16,580 nucleotides of DNA from Bacteroidota bacterium (GCA_024635465.1 JAGXIS010000120.1:1-16580), one strand, 5' to 3'. Shown: positions 6,337 to 13,625, counted from the first letter of the stretch. The notes: generated from the sequence alone by a model not told the origin. Translations and numbers: made by a program.

Positions 6337-7806
6337 TTATCTTGCGGTCAGACCTAAGACTAAATAGGTAGTCAGGTCAGTCGTGCTTATATCTTGTGTC
6401 GGATCGTGTACTACGAAGAATCCTTCATAGTCATTGATTAATTCACGATAAGTCATCTCCTCTGTTTCGTTGGTTGAAGACGCTGCACCGCCATTACCGG
6501 CAATTGCTCCTGCAAAAACATCCGCATTCGGAGTCTCATTGTATGGTGTTCCGTTTGGAGTTGTATCCGGATCTGCTGCATCATGTGAATGCACAGGATA
6601 GTCAACACCGTCTATTGTATTTGATAGTGTTACCGTTATTTTGGCACGACCATCAATCAACTCTTCTACCAGCATTGTTGCTGATAACGTTCTTTCGTGA
6701 TCACCTTCGTAGGCAGTATCATCGCTATCTAATAACTGACCTTCATTAAAGCTATACTCAAATGTTTGTGAACTTAAATTCGCTTCTCCGGCTTCCAGGT
6801 CAGCGGCAAATGAGCCTAGTACCAGATAGGTAGTCAGGTCTGTGGTACTGATATCCTGTGTTGGATCATGAACTACAAAAAACGCTTGATACTCTTCAGT
6901 CAATTCTACAAAAGAGATGGGCGATTCGTTAGAAGCACTTACTGACTCACCGTTACCTGTAATGGCGCCTGCAAAAACATCTCCATTTGGAGTTTCATTA
7001 TAGGGTGTACCGTTTGGTGTTGTAGCCGGATCTGCTGCATCATGAGAATGTACCGCATAGTCTAATCCGTCAATAGTATTATTCAATGTAACGGTAACCG
7101 TTGATTCACCTGTTCCTTTCTCTTCAATAGTCAGTGTAGCCGATAGATTTCTTGGATGGTCACCATTGTATGCGACTTCACTGTTGCCCAGTGCCTGTCC
7201 TTCATTAAAAGCAACCTCATAAGAAGCCGATCGCAAACTTGATTCACCGGTTTCAAGATCCTGTCCAAAAACACCTAGTACCAGATAAGTTGAAAGATCT
7301 ACGGTACTTATATCCTGTGTTGGATCGTGCACTACAAAGAAACCTTCATATTGATTGACAAGTTCATCGTATGCGATTTCAGTGTTATTTGTACTGCTTA
7401 TGGTTCCACCGTTACCTGCAATTGCACCCGCAAAAACGCTAGCATTTGGTGTTTCGTTGTAGGGTGTTCCGTTTGGGGTCGTTGATGGATCGGCTGCATC
7501 ATGAACATGAACCGGGTAATTTTCACCGTCAATCGTATTCATTAGTGTGATGGTAACAGCTGCGTTTCCGTTGTCCATCTCCTCGATACTAAGTGCAGCT
7601 GAGAGATTTCTGCTGTGCTCTCCTCGATACGCTGTGCTAACCTCGCTTAATAACTGTCCTTCGTTAAAAGCATAGTCAAATGTTGCCGTTTCCAGCTCTT
7701 CCATTCCACCCATCATATCGGAATCGTCACTGCATGCCGTAAGGGATACTGTTAATGATAGGGTCAATAGTAAAAACCACTTTGTAATATTATTCATTGA
7801 ATTCAT
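6337..7806 (-). CDS. Lipoprotein of three 153-residue His-rich repeats, CHRD-like (function unknown)
   Basis: The 489-aa product has a lipoprotein signal peptide with lipobox LTAC (Cys25) followed by SDDSD. Three tandem repeats follow with an exact 153-residue period (FNEGQ at 47, 200 and 353). Each repeat contains a G[ED]H motif (H64, H217, H370), an HxHDAADP motif (H100/H102, H253/H255, H406/H408), the invariant block TTPNGTPYNETPN, VFAGAI.GNG, and FFVVHDPTQDIST (H160, H313, H467). Four conserved histidines per repeat suggest a metal site. The HxH plus beta-rich layout recalls CHRD or Cu/Zn-SOD-like folds, but I do not recognise it firmly as either. Met4 could be the start. It is divergent from a cupredoxin gene and convergent with the sigma/anti-sigma operon. 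The acidic residues after the lipid Cys resemble the Bacteroidota surface-export signal. Confidence 0.8.
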   Translation of the reverse strand: MNSMNNITKWFLLLTLSLTVSLTACSDDSDMMGGMEELETATFDYAFNEGQLLSEVSTAYRGEHSRNLSAALSIEEMDNGNAAVTITLMNTIDGENYPVHVHDAADPSTTPNGTPYNETPNASVFAGAIAGNGGTISSTNNTEIAYDELVNQYEGFFVVHDPTQDISTVDLSTYLVLGVFGQDLETGESSLRSASYEVAFNEGQALGNSEVAYNGDHPRNLSATLTIEEKGTGESTVTVTLNNTIDGLDYAVHSHDAADPATTPNGTPYNETPNGDVFAGAITGNGESVSASNESPISFVELTEEYQAFFVVHDPTQDISTTDLTTYLVLGSFAADLEAGEANLSSQTFEYSFNEGQLLDSDDTAYEGDHERTLSATMLVEELIDGRAKITVTLSNTIDGVDYPVHSHDAADPDTTPNGTPYNETPNADVFAGAIAGNGGAASSTNETEEMTYRELINDYEGFFVVHDPTQDISTTDLTTYLVLGLTAR

Positions 7807-8056
7807 TGGTATGATATTTATTTAAATGTTTGATAGTGAATAGGTTTCAGATCAGATTTGATCTGCTATCACTGCTTATTCACCCGACAGTACGAAGTAA
7901 CATTTGAATTGGATTGGAATAACCCGTAAGAAATTTTTCAAATGTACCATCAGAACAATACCCATCCGATCAGCCTTGACTTGCGTATTGTCAACCAGAA
8001 GCAACAAACTTTTAAAAACTATCATTAAGCACTTTTAAAATCTGACATATCATATC
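7807..8056. promoter_or_regulatory. Divergent control region between the repeat lipoprotein and the cupredoxin
   Basis: No gene is visible in these 250 bases. They hold several inverted repeats: a nested hairpin at 7836-7883, a 9-bp inverted repeat ACATTTGAA/TTCAAATGT at 7900-7908 and 7937-7945 enclosing a GGAATAA motif, and TTGAC/GTCAA at 7976-7994. A 10-bp direct repeat ACTTTTAAAA occurs at 8008-8017 and 8031-8040, just upstream of the cupredoxin start. This density suggests regulated divergent promoters. Confidence 0.5.
7836..7883 (-). promoter_or_regulatory. Nested inverted repeat in the leader of the repeat-lipoprotein gene
   Basis: Outer 7-bp arms GTGAATA (7836-7842) and TATTCAC (7877-7883) enclose inner 7-bp arms CAGATCA (7848-7854) and TGATCTG (7859-7865) with a 4-nt loop. 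It lies 30 bp upstream of the lipoprotein start. It could be a structured mRNA leader or a pair of operators. Confidence 0.4.
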
Positions 8057-8557
8057 ATGCATAAATCAACACTTCAAAAACTATCTTATATAACGGCTAT
8101 CGTCATTACTCTTCTCATTTTTATCTCCTGTACAAGCACTAATACCGGCGCTATGGATGATGATTTAGAGGAAACTGAATCATTGAGCGGTACCGTCGTT
8201 ATGGAAAGTAATGGCGCACAATCTTACACGGTTGCCCGCATTGACGGCGATGGCATTTCTACTGAAACAGGAACAGAAAATCCTTCCATTTCATTAACAG
8301 TGGGTGGAAGATATACCTTTGTTAATCAGGCAGGCGCGGGTAGTCACCCCTTAGATTTTAGAAATGGGGATCGCGAAAAACTTTTTGGACAAAGCAACAC
8401 GGCCGGATCGTTAGACAATGACAACGATGTAGATGTTGTCGAAAATGGTGATGCAATCACATTTACTCTCACTGAATCATTGGCTGCATCTCTTGTTGAC
8501 TATATCTGCTCGTTTCATCCCGGAATGAACGGCGATTTGTTTATATCAGAAGAGTAA
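8057..8557 (+). CDS. Cupredoxin-domain lipoprotein (amicyanin/plastocyanin-like)
   Basis: The 166-aa product has a signal peptide ending in a lipobox-like FISC (Cys25), an acidic linker (DDDLEETE), and a cupredoxin domain from about residue 44. The type 1 copper ligands can be placed: His97 in AGSHPLDF, then Cys151, His154 and Met157 in YICSFHPGMNG. The C-x2-H-x2-M spacing is that of amicyanin rather than plastocyanin (C-x2-H-x4-M). Such proteins are periplasmic one-electron carriers. An insertion of about 50 residues between the first His and the Cys (REKLFGQSNTAGSLDNDNDVDVVENGD) is Asp/Asn-rich. The protein is divergent from the His-rich repeat lipoprotein, so the two may be co-regulated. 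The redox partner is not visible. Confidence 0.88.
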   Translation: MHKSTLQKLSYITAIVITLLIFISCTSTNTGAMDDDLEETESLSGTVVMESNGAQSYTVARIDGDGISTETGTENPSISLTVGGRYTFVNQAGAGSHPLDFRNGDREKLFGQSNTAGSLDNDNDVDVVENGDAITFTLTESLAASLVDYICSFHPGMNGDLFISEE

Positions 8558-8782
8558 TGATTCTGAGGAGTATTATTAACGATTAGAGATCTTTTCAATT
8601 CTTCGCACATCTGAATTTGTTATCGAAAACCGTCACCCGGATCCGGGTTCCCAACCCATACGGGTGACGGTAGATGGCTAGAAAATAAATTATCCACATT
8701 GATGTTGATAATTCATTGGAATAGCCGTAATTTTTAAGACTCTGCAATATTTTATTATTAGTAACCGATTACCGACTGTGTA
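8558..8782. promoter_or_regulatory. Intergenic region upstream of ffh with hairpin and a DnaA box
   Basis: These 225 bases carry no gene. They contain an 11-bp perfect hairpin (listed separately), a perfect DnaA box TTATCCACA at 8690-8698 lying inside an inverted repeat AATTATC/GATAATT (8688-8694 and 8707-8713), and TTGGAATAGCCGTAA at 8716-8730. The last resembles a motif in the cupredoxin control region. The ffh operon promoter should lie here. Confidence 0.5.
8629..8671. repeat. Long hairpin with overlapping 14-bp palindrome
   Basis: Perfect 11-bp arms ACCGTCACCCG (8629-8639) and CGGGTGACGGT (8661-8671) enclose 21 nt, which themselves contain GGGTT-CCC-AACCC. A perfect palindrome ACCCGGATCCGGGT (8635-8648) shares the left arm, so two structures are mutually exclusive. 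There is no T-tract on the plus strand and only TTTT on the minus strand. It may end or stabilise the cupredoxin transcript, or be a REP-type repeat unit. Confidence 0.65.
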
Positions 8783-10123
8783 ATGTTTGAAGATTTGTCT
8801 TCCAAAATAGAATCAGCCGTGCAATCCCTAAAGGGACAGTCACGAATAACCGATGTGAACATCGCTGAAACCGTGCGTGAAATACGCAGGGCCCTTCTTG
8901 ATGCGGATGTGAACCTCGAAGTTGCCCGTCAGTTTACCAACGATATTAAAGAAAGGGTAATGGGTTCTGATGTTCTGACCAGCGTGAATCCCGGTCAGCA
9001 GTTTACAAAAATTGTCTATGATGAGATGGTTAAGATGCTGGGCGAAGAGCGCGCTGATCTTGCTGTTTCAAACATTCCTCCTACTGTTATTTTGATTGCC
9101 GGACTCCAGGGTTCCGGAAAAACAACGTTTGCCGCCAAACTTGCCCGGTATCTGAAAAAAGAGAATAACCGCAACCCTATTATCGCAGCGGCAGATGTAT
9201 ACAGACCGGCAGCTGTCAATCAGTTAAAAACTCTCGCTGCCGAAATTAATGTGCCTGTGTATTCAATCGAGCAGAAAGATCCCGTTCGTGTTGCAAGAGA
9301 AGCGGTTGCCATGGCAAAAAGTTTAGCCCTGGATACCGTCATCATCGATACTGCCGGACGCATGCACGTGGATGAAAAGATGATGGATGAGGTTGCAGAG
9401 ATTAAAAAGGCTGTCAGCCCAAATGAAATTTTATTTGTTGTAGATGCCATGACCGGCCAGGATGCCGTCAATACCGCAAAGGCATTTAATGATACCATCA
9501 ATTTTGATGGAGTAGTTCTGACCAAAATGGACGGAGACACCCGAGGGGGTGCTGCACTGTCGATTCGAAATGTGGTTCAGAAACCGATTAAATTTATGAG
9601 TACGGGTGAAAAGCTGGATGCTCTTTCACCTTTCTATCCTGACAGACTCGCGCAGCGTATTCTTGGTATGGGTGATGTGGTTTCTCTGGTGGAGAAAGCA
9701 CAATCTGAGTTTGATGAAAAACAAGCAGAAGCCCTTCAGAAAAAGATCCGTTCTGATAAATTTGATCTGGTAGATTTTTACGAGCAGATTCAGAAGATCA
9801 AAAAAATGGGCAGTATCTCTGATCTGGTAGGTATGATTCCCGGCGCCAATAAAGCCGTTAAAGACGCCGACCTGAGTGAAGATACATTCAAGCCTATTGA
9901 AGCGATCATTAACTCCATGACCCCGGAAGAGCGTGCAAATCCCGACCTTTTAAATGGAACCCGACGACGGAGAATTGCAAAGGGATCAGGAACGACTGTT
10001 CGTGAAATCAACGAATTGATCAAACAGTTTGATCAGATGAAAAAGATGATGAAGACCATGAGTAAAATGGGAAAGATGGGCCGCGCGATGGAAGGATTAA
10101 AAAACCTGCCCCTTGGCCGATAA
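8783..10123 (+). CDS. ffh: Signal recognition particle protein Ffh (SRP54)
   Basis: Ffh is the GTPase subunit of the signal recognition particle; it binds signal sequences of nascent membrane and secreted proteins and docks with FtsY. The 446-aa protein has an N domain (1-95), a G domain with P-loop GLQGSGKT (107-114), DTAGRM (189-194) and TKMDGDTRGG (247-256), and a methionine-rich M domain (about 300-446). The M domain carries the RNA-binding region RRRRIAKGSGTTV (394-406) and the signal-binding segment QMKKMMKTMSKMGKMGRAM. All features are intact and the length is normal. There is no Shine-Dalgarno before the ATG. It is followed after 68 bp by rpsP and heads the ffh-rpsP-rimM-trmD-rplS cluster. 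The 4.5S RNA gene is not in this window. Confidence 0.98.
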   Translation: MFEDLSSKIESAVQSLKGQSRITDVNIAETVREIRRALLDADVNLEVARQFTNDIKERVMGSDVLTSVNPGQQFTKIVYDEMVKMLGEERADLAVSNIPPTVILIAGLQGSGKTTFAAKLARYLKKENNRNPIIAAADVYRPAAVNQLKTLAAEINVPVYSIEQKDPVRVAREAVAMAKSLALDTVIIDTAGRMHVDEKMMDEVAEIKKAVSPNEILFVVDAMTGQDAVNTAKAFNDTINFDGVVLTKMDGDTRGGAALSIRNVVQKPIKFMSTGEKLDALSPFYPDRLAQRILGMGDVVSLVEKAQSEFDEKQAEALQKKIRSDKFDLVDFYEQIQKIKKMGSISDLVGMIPGANKAVKDADLSEDTFKPIEAIINSMTPEERANPDLLNGTRRRRIAKGSGTTVREINELIKQFDQMKKMMKTMSKMGKMGRAMEGLKNLPLGR

Positions 10124-10191
10124 ACCCATTCAAAAAAGAAAAGAACCGAAGTACAAATTTATACAAAACATAAACATACAGGTACAAGCCA

Positions 10192-11190
10192 TTGATTAAG
10201 TTACGTTTACAAAGAAAAGGAAGAAAAAAGCGACCCTTTTATCACATTGTGGTTGCAGACAGCCGTTCACCACGTGATGGACGGGTCATCGAGCGTCTCG
10301 GACGTTTTGATAATGTAAGTGAAAAGCAGGAGCTCACTTATGATGAAGAAAGAATAATACACTGGTTAAAAATTGGTGCACAACCAAGTGATACCGTTAG
10401 AAGTATTCTAAAAAAGGAAGGAATCCTCTACAAAATGCACCTCGAGCGTTGGGGTAAATCTGAAGATGAGATCCAGGCCGCCCTCGAAGAGTGGAGAACT
10501 GCCCGTGAAGCTAAAGGCGGTGAAAAAGAGATTAATAAAAAAGAGCAACAGAAAGCTCAATTAAAAGCTGAAGAGCAGGAATTTAAAAAACAGCTTGAAG
10601 AGAAAGCTGCTGCCGCTGCTAAAGCCCTCGAGAAGAAAAAAGAAGCCGAAGCAAAAGCTGAAGCCGGTGAAGAAAGTGAAGAGGATGCTGTAGAAGCAAC
10701 TAGCGATGATGTAAAGGAAGAAGAAACAGCTGAAGTAGAAACTGAAGAAGTTTCTAAGGATGAAGAAACTGAAGAGAAAGCAGAAACTGAAGAGAAAACC
10801 GCTGAAGAGCCTGAAGCTGAAGAAAAAGCAGAGGCAACTGCTGAGGAAGAAAAAGTTGAAGCCAAAGCAGAAACTGAAGAAACCGCTGAAGAGAAAACTG
10901 CTGAAAAAGCAGAGGCTGAAGAAGAACAACCGGAAGCTAAGGCTGAGGAAGAAAAAACTGTTGAATCCGAAGAGCCTGTAGCGGAAGAAAAAGAGGAAGC
11001 CCCTGAAGAGCCAAAAGCTGAAGCAAAAGAAGAAGCCGCCGAAGCCGGACAAGTTTCTACAGACATGAACGCAACGGAAGCGATCGATCACATTAAAAAC
11101 AGTTCCATAGATGAACTGAAAGGGTTTGTCCCAAAAGATGAAGATCGAGTAACCGTTCAGCGTGCTTGGGAAAGTAAACAAGAAGAATAA
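10192..11190 (+). CDS. rpsP: 30S ribosomal protein S16 with long acidic C-terminal extension
   Basis: Residues 1 to about 85 are a normal S16, a small-subunit assembly protein: IKLRLQRKGRKKRPFYHIVVADSRSPRDGR, ERLGRFDN, and DTVRSILKKEGILYKMH. The start is a TTG (10192), giving the family's standard N-terminus. S16 is usually 80-180 aa; this one is 332. Residues about 85-130 form a charged helix, and 130-286 are almost entirely Glu, Ala, Lys and Thr in degenerate repeats (AEEEK, AEAKAE, TEEKAE). Residues 290-332 (STDMNATEAIDHIKNSSIDELKGFVPKDEDRVTVQRAWESKQEE) look like a small folded helical module. The frame stays open with no shift, and the correct downstream gene follows 17 bp later. The extension's role is unknown; tethering a small domain to the ribosome is one reading. 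Confidence 0.95.
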   Translation: MIKLRLQRKGRKKRPFYHIVVADSRSPRDGRVIERLGRFDNVSEKQELTYDEERIIHWLKIGAQPSDTVRSILKKEGILYKMHLERWGKSEDEIQAALEEWRTAREAKGGEKEINKKEQQKAQLKAEEQEFKKQLEEKAAAAAKALEKKKEAEAKAEAGEESEEDAVEATSDDVKEEETAEVETEEVSKDEETEEKAETEEKTAEEPEAEEKAEATAEEEKVEAKAETEETAEEKTAEKAEAEEEQPEAKAEEEKTVESEEPVAEEKEEAPEEPKAEAKEEAAEAGQVSTDMNATEAIDHIKNSSIDELKGFVPKDEDRVTVQRAWESKQEE

Positions 11191-11207
11191 ATAATAACAT
11201 CCCGGTA

Positions 11208-11747
11208 ATGGTTAACAATACTCATAACCGGTTTGTTGAAATTGGCCGTATTGGCAGGCCACGCGGACTTGATGGTGTTGTCCGCTTTATGCCAAATGAC
11301 ATTTTTTTGGAAGGTTTGTTTGATGAAACGGATCTCTTTTATGTAAGAGACTCCAGATCAGACTTGGTTCCTGTGCGGATTCAAAATCTGCATATCGAGT
11401 CAAAAAAAAACCAACAATCGTTCTTTGTAAAATTTGATATGATTACCGACCGCGCGAGCGCTGAAGAGGCTCAAAACAGACTTCTCTTTATTGAAAGCAG
11501 ATATCTCAATGATCTTCAGCCCGCAGTCGAAACGGATGATTCTGTTATCGGATATACTATTCGATATATGGATGCTGATTTCGGAGTGGTCCTGGATATA
11601 ATGGATAATCCCGCTCACCCTATTCTAGAAGTGAAGGTTGATGCCGGGACAATATTAATTCCTATGGTTGATGAGTACATCGAACAGACGGATCATGATC
11701 AACATGTTCTGGTTTGTAAAAATCTCGATCAGCTCCTGGAGGATTAG
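11208..11747 (+). CDS. rimM: Ribosome maturation factor RimM
   Basis: RimM assists late assembly of the 30S subunit head and acts near S19. The 179-aa product has the N-terminal RimM barrel with GRIGRPRGLDG (13-23) and VRFMPND, then RASAEEAQNRLLFIE (82-96). The C-terminal PRC-barrel domain (about 112-179) has IGYTIRYMDADFGVVLDIMDNPAHPILEV and the typical ILIPMVDEYI (149-158). The length is normal. It lies 17 bp after rpsP and 5 bp before trmD, in the same operon. Confidence 0.96.
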   Translation: MVNNTHNRFVEIGRIGRPRGLDGVVRFMPNDIFLEGLFDETDLFYVRDSRSDLVPVRIQNLHIESKKNQQSFFVKFDMITDRASAEEAQNRLLFIESRYLNDLQPAVETDDSVIGYTIRYMDADFGVVLDIMDNPAHPILEVKVDAGTILIPMVDEYIEQTDHDQHVLVCKNLDQLLED

Positions 11748-11752
11748 GTTAA

Positions 11753-12448
11753 ATGCTTAGAATTGATATTCTATCTGCAGTACCGGATTTGTTAGAAAGT
11801 CCGCTTAACCACAGTATTGTTGGGCGGGCCCAAAATAAAGACATTGTTGAGGTGGTTATTCATGACCTTCGGGACTATTCAACCGATAAACATCGGAAAA
11901 TAGATGACTATCCGTACGGCGGTGGATCCGGAATGGTATTATCACCACAACCGATTTTTGATTGTATTGATAAACTGACCTCCGAAAGAGACTATGATGA
12001 AATCATTTTCACATCTCCTGACGGTGAGCTCTTTGAACAGAATAGCGCAAACCGGTTATCCATACAGAAAAATCTGATTTTTCTTTGTGGACACTATAAA
12101 GGGGTTGACCAAAGAGTTAGAGATGAGTTAATAACAAAAGAGTTTACGATCGGTGATGTGGTACTCTCAGGCGGTGAACTTCCTGTATTGATGATGGCGG
12201 ATGCTATTATCAGACTGATACCCGGTGTATTGGGCGATGCAGAAAGCGCATTGTCAGATTCGTTTCAGGACGATCTTTTGGACGCACCGGTTTATACAAG
12301 ACCGACGGATTTCAGAGGATTAAAAGTACCGGAGATCCTAGTGTCAGGTGATCATAAAAAAATTAAAGAATGGCGCTCATCAATATCTGAAGAGCGCACA
12401 AAACAGAGAAGACCCGATTTATATAAAAATTTTAATAAGAATAACTAA
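11753..12448 (+). CDS. trmD: tRNA (guanine-N1)-methyltransferase TrmD
   Basis: TrmD methylates G37 of tRNAs reading CNN codons, using S-adenosylmethionine, and prevents +1 frameshifts. The 231-aa SPOUT enzyme shows the N-terminal [12 protein letters not shown] (52-63), the trefoil-knot AdoMet site [12 protein letters not shown] (111-122) and [13 protein letters not shown] (133-145). Arg154 and the catalytic Asp169 (ALSDSF) fall at the same numbers as in the E. coli enzyme. They are followed by [10 protein letters not shown]. The start lies 5 bp after the rimM stop, and rplS follows after 26 bp. Confidence 0.98.
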   Translation: MLRIDILSAVPDLLESPLNHSIVGRAQNKDIVEVVIHDLRDYSTDKHRKIDDYPYGGGSGMVLSPQPIFDCIDKLTSERDYDEIIFTSPDGELFEQNSANRLSIQKNLIFLCGHYKGVDQRVRDELITKEFTIGDVVLSGGELPVLMMADAIIRLIPGVLGDAESALSDSFQDDLLDAPVYTRPTDFRGLKVPEILVSGDHKKIKEWRSSISEERTKQRRPDLYKNFNKNN

Positions 12449-12474
12449 AGCCCAGTAACGAGGACACTAATAAC

Positions 12475-12852
12475 ATGGATAAATTAAAACTAATTGAACA
12501 GACCGTTGTACATGACGATCTCCCGGAATTTACAGCAGGAGACACCGTAAATGTCCATTATCGCGTTCGTGAAGGGGAAAAAGAGCGAATTCAGCAATAT
12601 CAAGGCGTTGTTATAAATGAGCGCGGAAGTGGCGCAAACAAAACTTTTATTGTTAGAAAAATGTCCGGAAGTGTGGGCGTTGAACGTATTTTCCCGCTCT
12701 ATTCACCTTTTATCGCTAAGATTGAAGTTAAAAAACGCGGTAAAGTAAGACGTTCAAAACTTTTCTATCTGCGCGAAAGAAGAGGGAAATCAGCGCGTAT
12801 ACAAGATAAAGACGCTACCAATAAGATAAATACAACTAAAAAAGAGTCTTAA
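12475..12852 (+). CDS. rplS: 50S ribosomal protein L19
   Basis: L19 lies at the interface of the 30S and 50S subunits. The 125-aa protein has the family sequence [29 protein letters not shown] (19-47), [23 protein letters not shown] and [23 protein letters not shown], with a short basic tail. The length is normal. A weak purine stretch (CGAGGAC) precedes the ATG. It is the last gene of the ffh operon and is followed by a hairpin 11 bp after the stop. Confidence 0.98.
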   Translation: MDKLKLIEQTVVHDDLPEFTAGDTVNVHYRVREGEKERIQQYQGVVINERGSGANKTFIVRKMSGSVGVERIFPLYSPFIAKIEVKKRGKVRRSKLFYLRERRGKSARIQDKDATNKINTTKKES

Positions 12853-12863
12853 TTATCTCTTAG

Positions 12864-12886
12864 GGCGATGTTTTCTGAACATCGCC
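12864..12886. terminator. Hairpin ending the ffh-rplS operon
   Basis: A perfect 9-bp stem GGCGATGTT/AACATCGCC with a 5-nt loop starts 11 bp after the rplS stop. The downstream tail (AACTTTATC) has few T residues, so Rho-independent termination may be weak, but the placement strongly suggests the operon end. Confidence 0.65.
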
Positions 12887-12894
12887 AACTTTAT

Positions 12895-13041
12895 CTAAAA
12901 CGGTAATTCTGATCCATAACTTTTCAATATTCCATTGATTGGTTTATTTGTCATGTAGCCATAATCAAGCGGTTTAATACCGGCCAATGAGTTTATATGA
13001 TGATTCAGTATTACTACAAAAAAATTGATCCACTCTTTCAT
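12895..13041 (-). CDS. Possible small protein, 48 aa, unrecognised
   Basis: The minus strand of the rplS-adk gap has an ATG-started 48-codon frame, beginning MKEWINFFVVILNHHINSLA and ending in SYGSELPF. It covers most of the gap and opens with a hydrophobic stretch that could be a short membrane segment. There is no Shine-Dalgarno, and it would overlap the adk promoter region. I do not recognise it. It may be a real small protein, a remnant of a larger gene, or chance. Confidence 0.22.
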   Translation of the reverse strand: MKEWINFFVVILNHHINSLAGIKPLDYGYMTNKPINGILKSYGSELPF

Positions 13042-13070
13042 AAGTTTTATTAATTAAACATTCATCAGAT

Positions 13071-13625
13071 ATGAATATCATCCTATTTGGTCCCCCGGGA
13101 GCCGGTAAGGGTACACAGGCAGACAAACTGATTACGCATTTTCAATTACCACATCTATCAACAGGAAATATTTTCAGAGAGAATATCAAAAATGAAACAC
13201 CTTTAGGAAAGAAGGTAAAATCTATATTGGATTCCGGACAACTTGTTCCAGATGAAACAGTGATCGAGTTGGTATTAGATGAGTTACAAAAAAAACGCTA
13301 TTCAAAAGGCGTTATCTTGGATGGATTCCCTAGAACGGTTAGTCAGGCAGAAGCCCTGGATAATTTCTTCAGAAGCAATGGAGATAAAGTAGATGCATTT
13401 GTAACCCTAACCGTCCCGGAAGATGAGCTGATAAACCGTATTCTAAGCCGGGGTGAAGGACGTTCTGATGATACTCCTCAAAAGATCAAGACCCGTTTAA
13501 ATGTATATCGAGAAGAGACAGAGCCGGTCTTAAATCACTATCAGAAACAAGGGATTGTAAATGAAATTAATGGTGTAGGCAGCGTGGATGAAATCTTTGA
13601 AAGAATCGTTAATTCACTATCCTGA
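13071..13625 (+). CDS. adk: Adenylate kinase, short-LID form
   Basis: Adenylate kinase interconverts ATP and AMP with two ADP. The 184-aa protein has the P-loop GPPGAGKGT (7-15), the AMP-binding segment LSTGNIFREN (29-38), DGFPRT (84-89), and catalytic arginines around SRGEGRSDD (126-134). The LID is the short, zinc-free version: it runs directly from RGEGRSDDT into PQKIKTRLNVYREETEP without the roughly 27-residue insert of long forms. No Shine-Dalgarno precedes the ATG. It stands alone, 218 bp after rplS, with its own presumed promoter in the AT-rich stretch before it. Confidence 0.97.
   Translation: MNIILFGPPGAGKGTQADKLITHFQLPHLSTGNIFRENIKNETPLGKKVKSILDSGQLVPDETVIELVLDELQKKRYSKGVILDGFPRTVSQAEALDNFFRSNGDKVDAFVTLTVPEDELINRILSRGEGRSDDTPQKIKTRLNVYREETEPVLNHYQKQGIVNEINGVGSVDEIFERIVNSLS

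Noticed and set aside
10557..11181. Two long minus-strand open frames (169 and 206 aa)
   Set aside because: They are shadows of the Glu/Ala/Lys-rich tail of S16, and their Ser/Phe-rich products are the expected mirror of GAA/GCT codon runs.
10192..11190. Frameshift or gene fusion as the cause of the long S16
   Set aside because: The core and tail share one uninterrupted frame, and rimM follows at normal spacing, so the extension appears genuine.
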